DNA of 5,334 nucleotides. Source: an uncultured Collinsella sp. GTDB taxonomy: Bacteria > Actinomycetota > Coriobacteriia > Coriobacteriales > Coriobacteriaceae. This document shows, one piece after another, positions 1-4,677 of the stretch. The notes below the pieces were generated by a model. That model worked only from the letters and a program-made list of their open reading frames with translations. It had not been told where the DNA came from and did no database searches. The DNA is taken from assembly GCA_900552395.1 (NCBI GenBank), contig URZJ01000131.1, forward strand, positions 1 through 5,334. Direction: 5' to 3'. Both the position numbers and the translations under genes were made by a program. Positions within the stretch are counted from its first letter, which is position 1. Each line of letters starts with the position of its first letter.

Positions 1-832
1 CGCCGGCCCTCCACGCCACGACCGAGGAGTCGAAGCAGTCCCTGATGGCCGACAGGTAGACCTTCCTGCCGGAGGGCAGCCTGAACTCGGTGATGTCGGT
101 GAGCCACAGGAAGTTCGGCAGGGCCGAGCGGAAGTCGCGGCGCACGAGGTTCGGCGGGGCCGGCGTCGGCTCGCCCGCATAGGAGCTGTAGGGCCTCCTC
201 TTCCTCCTCATCCACCTGGGGACCAGGCCCTCCTCGCGCATGATGCGGAGGACGACCTTCTCCGAGGCGCGCACGGGCTCGTCGAGCTCGCGCAGGCGCG
301 CCGTCACGAAGCGGTACCCCCGCGCCCCCTCACCGTCCTCGGTGAAGATCCTGCGCACGAGCGCGCGCAGGGGCGCGAGCCGGTCGGGCCTCGCGATCGC
401 GCGGCGCTGGTACTCATAGGAGCTCTTTGATATCCCCAAGGAACTCGTGAGTTCTCTCAAGGACCACTTCCCGCACGGCCTCAGGCGGTCTATCACCAGG
501 GTCTTCTCCCTGTTCGACATCCCGTCGAGGCTCGCGGCTTTTAAAACGTCGTTCACCGCCCTGAGGACGGCGTTCTCCAGGACGAGGCGCTCTATCAGGG
601 CGTCCTTGTCGTCCGGGTCGATGTCGGGGTACACCGGACCGTCCCCGACGACCTTCGGCAGATCCATCTTCGCGACCGCCCTCCCGACGGTTCCGCCCGC
701 GGCCCCGGCCCTCGTCCAGCGCGCGACGGCGCTCTTGCTCGGCCCGTCGAGCTCCCGGGCTATCTCCCTGCACGAGAGCCCGGAGCGGCGTAGCTCCCCG
801 GCCCTCTCCACTACGGCTCTACTGTATGTCAT
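1..832 (-). CDS. IS3-family transposase, OrfA and OrfB in a single frame (3' truncated by window edge)
   Basis: Cut-and-paste/copy-out transposase of the DDE (rve) type; 277 codons are visible with no stop before the edge. The start is ATG at 832-830, with GGAG (841-838) five bases upstream. Residues 4-42 form a helix-turn-helix (SCREIARELDGPSKSAVARW) typical of OrfA. Residues 77-97 form a leucine-zipper stretch with L83, L90 and L97 in heptad spacing. Residues 110-142 (KTLVIDRLR..., LGISKSSYEYQ) match the usual start of OrfB. Residues ~158-210 look like the HTH_21 region (RRIF...GYRFVTARL). The integrase fold begins at ~236 with LWLTDITEF, where D246 is the first catalytic Asp; the second Asp and the Glu lie beyond the window. 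Most IS3 elements split OrfA and OrfB and join them by -1 frameshift; here both are in one frame. The full length was probably about 380-400 residues (inference). Confidence 0.88.
   Translation of the reverse strand, partial: MTYSRAVVERAGELRRSGLSCREIARELDGPSKSAVARWTRAGAAGGTVGRAVAKMDLPKVVGDGPVYPDIDPDDKDALIERLVLENAVLRAVNDVLKAASLDGMSNREKTLVIDRLRPCGKWSLRELTSSLGISKSSYEYQRRAIARPDRLAPLRALVRRIFTEDGEGARGYRFVTARLRELDEPVRASEKVVLRIMREEGLVPRWMRRKRRPYSSYAGEPTPAPPNLVRRDFRSALPNFLWLTDITEFRLPSGRKVYLSAIRDCFDSSVVAWRAG
539..545 (-). promoter_or_regulatory. Possible -1 frameshift heptamer T TTA AAA in the transposase frame
   Basis: On the minus strand the codons GTT TTA AAA GCC contain T TTA AAA, an X XXY YYZ slippery heptamer set correctly in the zero frame at residues 96-98, just where OrfA and OrfB meet. 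A -1 shift here would not join the domains, which are already in one frame. It would add 41 residues ending HEFLGDIKELL and stop at 416-414, giving a 139-residue protein with only the HTH and zipper. The motif is seen; use in the cell is inference. Confidence 0.35.
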
Positions 833-846
833 GCGGACTCCAAACC

Positions 847-860
847 GGACCTGATGGTCC
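847..860. repeat. Small perfect hairpin inside the IS end, upstream of the transposase ribosome site
   Basis: GGACC-TGAT-GGTCC is a perfect 5-bp inverted repeat with a 4-base loop, partly overlapping the terminal repeat. It sits six bases upstream of the GGAG site used by the transposase. It could be part of the transposase binding site, or a fold that limits translation of the transposase from outside transcripts, as is known for some insertion sequences. The role is inference. Confidence 0.35.
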
Positions 861-881
861 AACTTTTTGTCCGCAGTCCCA
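856..881 (-). repeat. Terminal inverted repeat of the IS3-type element
   Basis: On the minus strand the element begins TGGGACTGCGGACAAAAAGT, followed by TGGACC. It lies 24 bases or more upstream of the transposase start and has the TG...CA end rule of the IS3 family. Its partner would be at the far, unseen end. The inner limit is uncertain, and the outer limit could be off by one or two bases. Confidence 0.72.
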
Positions 882-913
882 CCTGCCAAAATTAACCTGT
901 CCCTTTTTGGTCG

Positions 914-940
914 GTTGCCGCTTAGGGGCGGATTGGCAAC
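914..940. repeat. Inverted repeat in the IS-pgi spacer
   Basis: GTTGCC (914-919) and GGCAAC (935-940) are perfect inverted arms. Inside them, CCGC (918-921) and GCGG (928-931) are also complementary. No T-tract follows, so it is not a normal terminator. It may be a regulator site upstream of pgi or a remnant of the sequence that stood here before the IS arrived. The rest of the 882-1033 spacer holds no open frame that looks like a gene. Confidence 0.35.
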
Positions 941-945
941 GCTCG

Positions 946-974
946 CTGATTATGGTCTTGACCTGCGCTAGAAT
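946..974 (+). promoter_or_regulatory. Weak candidate promoter for pgi
   Basis: TAGAAT (969-974) fits the -10 TANNNT pattern and lies 60 bases before the pgi start. With a 17-base spacer, the -35 position would be CTGATT (946-951), a poor match. A better -35-like TTGACC (958-963) lies too close to this -10 to pair with it. The site is a guess supported mainly by the -10 hexamer and position. Confidence 0.25.
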
Positions 975-1021
975 AGTGGCATCTGAATGTCCGGGCGCAT
1001 GGAGGCGTGCGCCCGTATGCT

Positions 1022-1028
1022 GAGGAGG
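1022..1028 (+). promoter_or_regulatory. Ribosome binding site that fixes the pgi start
   Basis: GAGGAGG lies five bases before ATG 1034. It falls inside the longer reading frame that could begin at GTG 1007, so it argues for the ATG and against the nine-residue extension. Confidence 0.8.
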
Positions 1029-1033
1029 ACTCT

Positions 1034-2728
1034 ATGGCAACTGTTGCCGCACCTATCGATGCTACGTCGACTGCCGCTTGGAAGGCGCTCGAGGCTCATC
1101 AGGAGAAGCTCGAGGCCGAGGGTATCGACCTCAAGGCCTGGTTCGCCGCCGATGCCGAGCGCGTGAACAAGCTGAGCTTTGACGCCGGTGACCTGCATTT
1201 CGACCTGTCCAAGAACCTGGTGACCGATGAGACCGTCAAGCTGCTGTGCGATCTTGCCCGCGAGGTAAAGCTCGAGGAGCGCCGCGACGCCATGTTCTCC
1301 GGCGAGCACATCAACACCACCGAGGACCGCGCCGTCCTGCACACCGCGCTGCGCCGCCCGGCAAGCGAGAAGGGCCAGCTCATCGTCGACGGCCAGGACG
1401 TCGTCGCCGACGTGCACGAGGTTCTCGACCGCATGTATGCCTTCGCCGAGCGCGTGCGCTCCGGTGAGTGGAAGGGTGTTACCGGCAAGAGGATCGAGCA
1501 TCTGGTGTCCATCGGCATCGGCGGCTCCGATCTGGGCCCGGTCATGGCCTACGAGGCCCTGCGTCCCTATGCCGACGCCGGTATCGACTGCCGCTATATC
1601 TCCAATATCGACCCCAACGACCAGGCAGAGAAGCTCCGCGGCCTGGATCCCGAGACCACGCTCGTGATCATCGTCTCCAAGACCTTCACCACGCTCGAGA
1701 CCCTCACCAACGCCCGCGAGGTCAAGACTTGGATGCTCGAGCAGCTCAAGGCTCAGGGCGCCATCGACGGCTCCGATGAGCAGAACGCCGAGGCCGTGGC
1801 AAAGCACTTCGTCGCCGTTTCCACCGCACTCGAGAAGGTTGAGGCCTTCGGTATCGACCCCGCCAATGCCTTCGGCTTCTGGAACTGGGTCGGCGGCCGC
1901 TATTCTGTCGACTCCGCCGTGGGCCTGTCGCTGATCGTCGTGCTCGGTCCCGAGCGCTTCCAGCAGTTCCTCGAGGGCTTCCACGCCATCGACGAGTACT
2001 TCTGCAACACGCCGCTCGAGAACAATGCCGTCGCGCTGATGGGCCTGCTCAACGTCTGGTACGTCAACTTCTTCGGTTCCAAGAGCCACGCCGTGCTGCC
2101 GTACTGCCAGTACCTGCACCGTTTCCCGGCCTACCTGCAGCAGCTCACCATGGAGTCCAACGGCAAGCATGTCCGCTGGGACGGCAGCGCTGTGACCTCC
2201 GATACCGGCGAGATCTTCTGGGGCGAGCCCGGCACCAACGGTCAGCACGCCTTCTACCAGCTGCTGCACCAGGGCACCGTGGTGGTCCCGGCCGATTTCA
2301 TCGCCTTTGCCAATACCGCCAACCCTGCGACCGACAGCGGTCAGGACGTGCACGAGCTGTTCCTGGGCAACTTCCTGGCCCAGACCAAGGCGCTCGCCTT
2401 TGGTAAGACGGCCGATGAGGTGCGTGCCGAGGGCACGCCCGAGCAGATCGTCCCGGCCCGCTGCTTTGAGGGCAACCGTCCGACGACCTCGATCTTCGGT
2501 GACACGCTGACCCCGTTTGCGCTCGGCGAGCTCATCGCCCTGTACGAGCACATCACGTTTGTCGAGGGCACGGTCTGGGGTATCGACTCCTACGACCAGT
2601 GGGGCGTCGAGCTGGGCAAGCAGCTTGCCAAGCAGATCACCCCGGCCTTCCACGACGACGCCGCCAAGGCCGAGCAGGACGCTTCGACTCAGGCGCTCAT
2701 CGAGTTCTACCGCGCTCACCGCAAGTAG
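1034..2728 (+). CDS. pgi: Glucose-6-phosphate isomerase
   Basis: Cytosolic enzyme that interconverts glucose 6-phosphate and fructose 6-phosphate in glycolysis and gluconeogenesis; normally a homodimer. The protein has 564 residues, close to the 549 of E. coli Pgi. Family blocks in order: IGIGGSDLG (160-168), phosphate-binding SKTFTTLET (215-223), the signature VGGRYS (286-291), WGEPGTNGQH (396-405) with the catalytic Glu398, and YDQWGVELGK (520-529) with the catalytic Lys529. The E. coli ring-opening His386 sits in THNP 31 residues after the Glu; here that spot reads TANP (Ala429). The loop is longer and carries DVHELFLGNF with His440, much like the remembered actinobacterial SMHDLLMSNF, so His440 probably takes the role. 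The start is ATG 1034 from its ribosome site. A strong terminator follows, so the gene is probably transcribed alone. Identification is very secure. Confidence 0.98.
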   Translation: MATVAAPIDATSTAAWKALEAHQEKLEAEGIDLKAWFAADAERVNKLSFDAGDLHFDLSKNLVTDETVKLLCDLAREVKLEERRDAMFSGEHINTTEDRAVLHTALRRPASEKGQLIVDGQDVVADVHEVLDRMYAFAERVRSGEWKGVTGKRIEHLVSIGIGGSDLGPVMAYEALRPYADAGIDCRYISNIDPNDQAEKLRGLDPETTLVIIVSKTFTTLETLTNAREVKTWMLEQLKAQGAIDGSDEQNAEAVAKHFVAVSTALEKVEAFGIDPANAFGFWNWVGGRYSVDSAVGLSLIVVLGPERFQQFLEGFHAIDEYFCNTPLENNAVALMGLLNVWYVNFFGSKSHAVLPYCQYLHRFPAYLQQLTMESNGKHVRWDGSAVTSDTGEIFWGEPGTNGQHAFYQLLHQGTVVVPADFIAFANTANPATDSGQDVHELFLGNFLAQTKALAFGKTADEVRAEGTPEQIVPARCFEGNRPTTSIFGDTLTPFALGELIALYEHITFVEGTVWGIDSYDQWGVELGKQLAKQITPAFHDDAAKAEQDASTQALIEFYRAHRK

Positions 2729-2755
2729 GATTCGCTGCGAAAACTCATAGCCGAC

Positions 2756-2788
2756 AAGGGCCCGTATCCGTTGGGATGCGGGCCCTTT
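2756..2788 (+). terminator. Intrinsic terminator after pgi
   Basis: AAGGGCCCGTATCC (2756-2769) pairs with GGATGCGGGCCCTT (2774-2787) around a four-base loop, giving a 14-bp stem with one T-G pair. It begins 27 bases after the pgi stop. The trailing T-run is short and broken (TTTGCTATTT), but the stem is very stable. Confidence 0.85.
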
Positions 2789-2819
2789 GCTATTTGGATA
2801 GGATGGAATGTATCGGGAG

Positions 2820-2853
2820 GCGCCTCGACGGGCATCGCAATCGTCGAAGGCGC
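2820..2853. repeat. GC-rich hairpin in the spacer between pgi and the HAD gene
   Basis: GCGCCTCGACG (2820-2830) pairs with CGTCGA-A-GGCGC (2842-2853), 11 bp with one bulged A and an 11-base loop. No T-run follows. It may be a second transcription barrier or a leader fold. The remaining spacer to 2961 holds no clear promoter; ATG codons at 2920 and 2923 are in frame with the HAD gene but lack a ribosome site. Confidence 0.4.
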
Positions 2854-2950
2854 GCCGTTCATGTTTGGGACAATATGACATTTTTCCCGTTGCAAACAAC
2901 GCCGCCGTGGGTGTTCTGTATGATGGCTCAGAAAAGGTTGTTCAATGTCA

Positions 2951-2956
2951 GGGAGG
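2951..2956 (+). promoter_or_regulatory. Ribosome binding site that fixes the Cof-type HAD start
   Basis: GGGAGG lies five bases before ATG 2962. The reading frame is open far upstream, back into pgi in another phase, with in-frame ATGs at 2920 and 2923. This site and the position of the DxD motif select 2962. Confidence 0.8.
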
Positions 2957-2961
2957 CATAT

Positions 2962-3804
2962 ATGGCAATCAAAGCCATCGCAATGGATATCGACGGTACG
3001 CTCACCAACGACCAAAAGGTCATCAGCCCGCGTACGCGCGAGAAACTGCTCGCGGCGCAGGAGTCGGGCATTAAGCTTATCTTGGCTTCGGGTCGTCCCG
3101 CATGGGGGCTGCATGCCTTGGCGCAGGAGCTCGACCTTCAGAACCATGATGGTCTGCTAGTTGCCTTTAATGGCGCGCACGTCGTCGATGCTCAGACCGA
3201 CGAGGTGCTGTTCGATCAGGCTATGCCTGCCGACGAATTGCATCGCCTGATTGATCACCTGCGTAATTTTGACGTGATCCCCATCATCTCGCTCGGTCGC
3301 GATTTGCACGTCGAGGACTCGTACCATTGCATGATCACGCTGCCTGACGGCTCGCAGAAAAACATCGTCAAATACGAGCGCGATGCGTGCGACCTTAAGA
3401 TTCGCGAGGTCGAGAGCCTGCATGAGGTCGTGGACACTTATCCCGTGGACAAGCTGCTGACGGCGGGCGATCCGGCCTACCTGCAGGCGCATTACGAGGA
3501 GATGTATGCGCCCTTTAAGCAGACGCTTTCGGGCATGTTTACGGCCGACTGGTACTTTGAGTACACGGCGCCCGGTATCGATAAGGCCCGTGCGCTCGAG
3601 GGTGCCCTGCCCAAGCTCGGCATCGATGCCAGCGAGGTCGTATCGTTTGGCGACGGCCAGAACGACAAGTCTATGATCGAGTGGGCTGGTACCGGCGTCG
3701 CCATGGGTAACGCTGTCGATGAAGTCAAGGCCGTGGCCCAGATGGTGACCGCCAACAACAACGAAGACGGTATCGCGGTAGCACTTGACCAGCTGCTGGG
3801 TTAG
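2962..3804 (+). CDS. Cof-type HAD-IIB family hydrolase (phosphatase)
   Basis: Predicted cytosolic Mg-dependent phosphatase of the HAD superfamily, IIB/Cof branch, whose known members act on sugar phosphates, flavin nucleotides or other small phosphate esters. The protein has 280 residues, normal for the family. All four motifs are present: motif I DIDGT with Asp9 (nucleophile) and Asp11; motif II LASGRP with Ser43; motif III Lys208 in GIDKARAL; motif IV FGDGQNDKSM with Asp231 and Asp235. The C2-type cap lies between motifs II and III (about 80-190). The ending MGNAVDEVKAVA...NNEDGIA is typical of Cof proteins. It has its own ribosome site after a terminator, so it is probably not co-transcribed with pgi. 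Substrate is unknown; proximity to pgi hints at sugar phosphates, but weakly. Confidence 0.93.
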   Translation: MAIKAIAMDIDGTLTNDQKVISPRTREKLLAAQESGIKLILASGRPAWGLHALAQELDLQNHDGLLVAFNGAHVVDAQTDEVLFDQAMPADELHRLIDHLRNFDVIPIISLGRDLHVEDSYHCMITLPDGSQKNIVKYERDACDLKIREVESLHEVVDTYPVDKLLTAGDPAYLQAHYEEMYAPFKQTLSGMFTADWYFEYTAPGIDKARALEGALPKLGIDASEVVSFGDGQNDKSMIEWAGTGVAMGNAVDEVKAVAQMVTANNNEDGIAVALDQLLG

Positions 3805-3826
3805 AATCGCCGATAGTGCATGGTTC

Positions 3827-3855
3827 GGGCGTCCGCTTGCGGGCGCCCTTTTGTT
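3827..3855 (+). terminator. Intrinsic terminator between the two HAD genes, touching the next ribosome site
   Basis: GGGCGTCCG (3827-3835) pairs with CGGGCGCCC (3840-3848) around CTTG, a 9-bp stem with one T-G pair, followed by TTTTGTT. It starts 22 bases after the first HAD stop. Its T-run ends directly at the AGGGAGGG ribosome site of the next gene, so either read-through or partial termination must feed the second HAD gene unless its promoter lies upstream of the hairpin. Confidence 0.8.
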
Positions 3856-3863
3856 AGGGAGGG
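3856..3863 (+). promoter_or_regulatory. Ribosome binding site that fixes the GTG start of the HAD-IA gene
   Basis: AGGGAGGG lies four bases before GTG 3868. An in-frame ATG at 3820 would put the terminator hairpin inside the coding sequence and add 16 residues ahead of the family's normal N-terminus, so GTG 3868 is chosen. Confidence 0.75.
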
Positions 3864-3867
3864 TGCC

Positions 3868-4527
3868 GTGTCCGCATTTCCGTTCGACGCCGTTATCTTT
3901 GACATGGACGGCGTCATTGTCGATACCGAGTATTACTACCTGGGGGAGACTGCCGCGTTTGCCAAGGAGCTTGGGTTGAATCTGACCCAAGAGGAGTTGA
4001 ACGGGCAGGTTGGTACCTCACATCAGTTCTTCCTGCATATGCTGGTCGATTGGTTTGAGCGCGCCGGTAAAGGGCACTTCACTGGCGAGGAGGCATTGGC
4101 CCGTTGGGACGAGTGGGCGCATAAGCGTCCGCGTGACTACCAGGCTTTGATTAACCCGGGCGCTGTGGATACGATTCGAGAGTTGCCGCGCCGCGGCGTT
4201 CGCGTGGCGCTGGCGAGCTCGTCTCCCATGGACAGCATCGAGGAAGTACTCGATGCATGTGGTCTGTCGGATGCCTTTGAGTACGTGGTGAGCGGCGAGC
4301 AGTTTAAGGAGAGCAAGCCCGAGCCCGACATCTACCTGCATGCGCTGGACCTGTTGGGGCTGCCTGCGGTCCGTTGCTGCTGCGTTGAGGATTCGGTGCC
4401 TGGCATCACTGCCGGCAAGCGAGCGGGTCTGACGGTAATCGCCAAGCGCGAGGAGCGGTTTGGCTTTAGCCAGGATGCTGCGGACAAGATCATCGACCAG
4501 CTGCCGGAACTGCTTGAGCTTTCTTAG
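3868..4527 (+). CDS. HAD-IA family hydrolase, beta-phosphoglucomutase-like phosphatase
   Basis: Predicted cytosolic Mg-dependent phosphatase of 219 residues, the usual size for HAD subfamily IA. Motif I is FDMDGVIVDTE with Asp12 and Asp14. An alpha-helical C1 cap follows at about 20-90. Motif II is LASSSP with Ser117. Motif III is ESKPEPDIY with Lys150. Motif IV is VEDSVPGI with Glu174 and Asp175. The core resembles beta-phosphoglucomutase, but the cap reads GQVGTSHQFF where L. lactis beta-PGM has KGVSR with substrate-binding Lys and Arg, so a mutase role is unlikely. A general sugar-phosphate or similar phosphatase fits better. Start is GTG 3868 on its ribosome site. It lies 63 bases after the Cof-type gene with a terminator in between. 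Substrate unknown. Confidence 0.92.
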   Translation: MSAFPFDAVIFDMDGVIVDTEYYYLGETAAFAKELGLNLTQEELNGQVGTSHQFFLHMLVDWFERAGKGHFTGEEALARWDEWAHKRPRDYQALINPGAVDTIRELPRRGVRVALASSSPMDSIEEVLDACGLSDAFEYVVSGEQFKESKPEPDIYLHALDLLGLPAVRCCCVEDSVPGITAGKRAGLTVIAKREERFGFSQDAADKIIDQLPELLELS

Positions 4528-4528
4528 G

Positions 4529-4550
4529 AGCGCGGTAGTTGCGCGTTTTT
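4529..4550 (+). terminator. Weak intrinsic terminator after the HAD-IA gene
   Basis: CGCG (4531-4534) pairs with CGCG (4542-4545), extendable by a G-T and an A-T pair, with a seven-base loop and then TTTTT (4546-4550). The stem is short, but its place two bases after the stop and the T-run support a terminator. Confidence 0.5.
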
Positions 4551-4570
4551 CGGGTCTGATGAGTAAATAG

Positions 4571-4600
4571 CCGACATTTTGGTGCGACACCTAGCATACT
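4571..4600 (+). promoter_or_regulatory. Tentative promoter for the GntR-family gene
   Basis: CCGACA (4571-4576) and CATACT (4595-4600) each match the sigma-70 consensus at four of six bases with an 18-base spacer. TAGCAT (4592-4597) is another possible -10. Transcription would start about 70 bases before the gene, next to the inverted repeat at 4599-4622. Support is weak. Confidence 0.28.
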
Positions 4601-4622
4601 TTAAGCTAATGCGGGCTTAAGG
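4599..4622. promoter_or_regulatory. Operator-like inverted repeat upstream of the GntR-family gene
   Basis: CTTTAAGC (4599-4606) and GCTTAAGG (4615-4622) are inverted repeats with seven of eight bases matching and an eight-base gap. The repeat overlaps or follows the likely -10 region. GntR-family proteins bind as dimers to short palindromes and often control their own gene, so this is a candidate operator. It does not match a known operator that I can name. Confidence 0.4.
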
Positions 4623-4653
4623 ACTTGTTGAATGCCCCTAAGTCCGTTTTAGG
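4621..4653. repeat. Overlapping inverted repeats in the GntR gene leader
   Basis: GGACTT (4621-4626) pairs with AAGTCC (4640-4645), followed by GTTTT. CCTAA (4637-4641) also pairs with TTAGG (4649-4653). The two pairings exclude each other because they share 4640-4641, so they could be alternative leader folds or further operator half-sites. Arms are short, and chance is possible. Confidence 0.3.
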
Positions 4654-4677
4654 CTTAATTGTGCTTGGAGAGGGTAT

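Larger units (their letters stand above)
1..881 (-). mobile_element. IS3-family (IS150-like) insertion sequence, 5' part only
   Basis: A transposase of IS3 type reads leftward from 832. Just upstream of it, the minus strand from 881 begins TGGGACTGCGGACAAAAAGT and continues with TGGACC. The TG start and the AAAAAGTTGGAC core resemble the terminal inverted repeats of IS150-like IS3 elements. The element therefore ends at about 881 (CA-3' on the plus strand) and continues past the left edge, so the second inverted repeat and the 3-4 bp target duplication cannot be seen. The reading frame is intact across the visible part, so nothing here shows the copy to be dead. The subgroup is inferred from the end sequence and protein style only. 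Confidence 0.85.

Noticed and set aside
414..773. Minus-strand open frame of 119 codons as a separate gene
   Set aside because: It is the -1 phase of the transposase and its arginine/glycine-rich start looks like out-of-frame translation; only its last 41 codons might be used, through frameshifting.
447..854. Plus-strand open frame in the IS region
   Set aside because: It is antisense to the transposase, whose HTH, OrfB and DDE motifs read on the minus strand.
1007..1033. Extended pgi start at GTG 1007
   Set aside because: The GAGGAGG ribosome site lies inside this stretch and points to ATG 1034.
968..2899. A 643-codon open frame on the minus strand opposite pgi
   Set aside because: It mirrors pgi codon bias in GC-rich DNA, has no recognisable domain or suitable ribosome site, and pgi is certain on the plus strand.
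2599..2961. Long N-terminal extension of the Cof-type HAD frame back into pgi
   Set aside because: It would overlap pgi and cross the terminator; ATG 2962 has a good ribosome site and puts DIDGT at residue 9.
3157..3990. Minus-strand open frame opposite the two HAD genes
   Set aside because: It lies antisense across two genes with all catalytic motifs on the plus strand, and shows no family features.
3868..4527. Assignment as beta-phosphoglucomutase
   Set aside because: The cap lacks the Lys/Arg substrate-binding loop of known beta-PGM, although the core motifs are alike.
4018..4590. Minus-strand open frame opposite the HAD-IA gene
   Set aside because: Antisense shadow of a secure gene, with no domain features.
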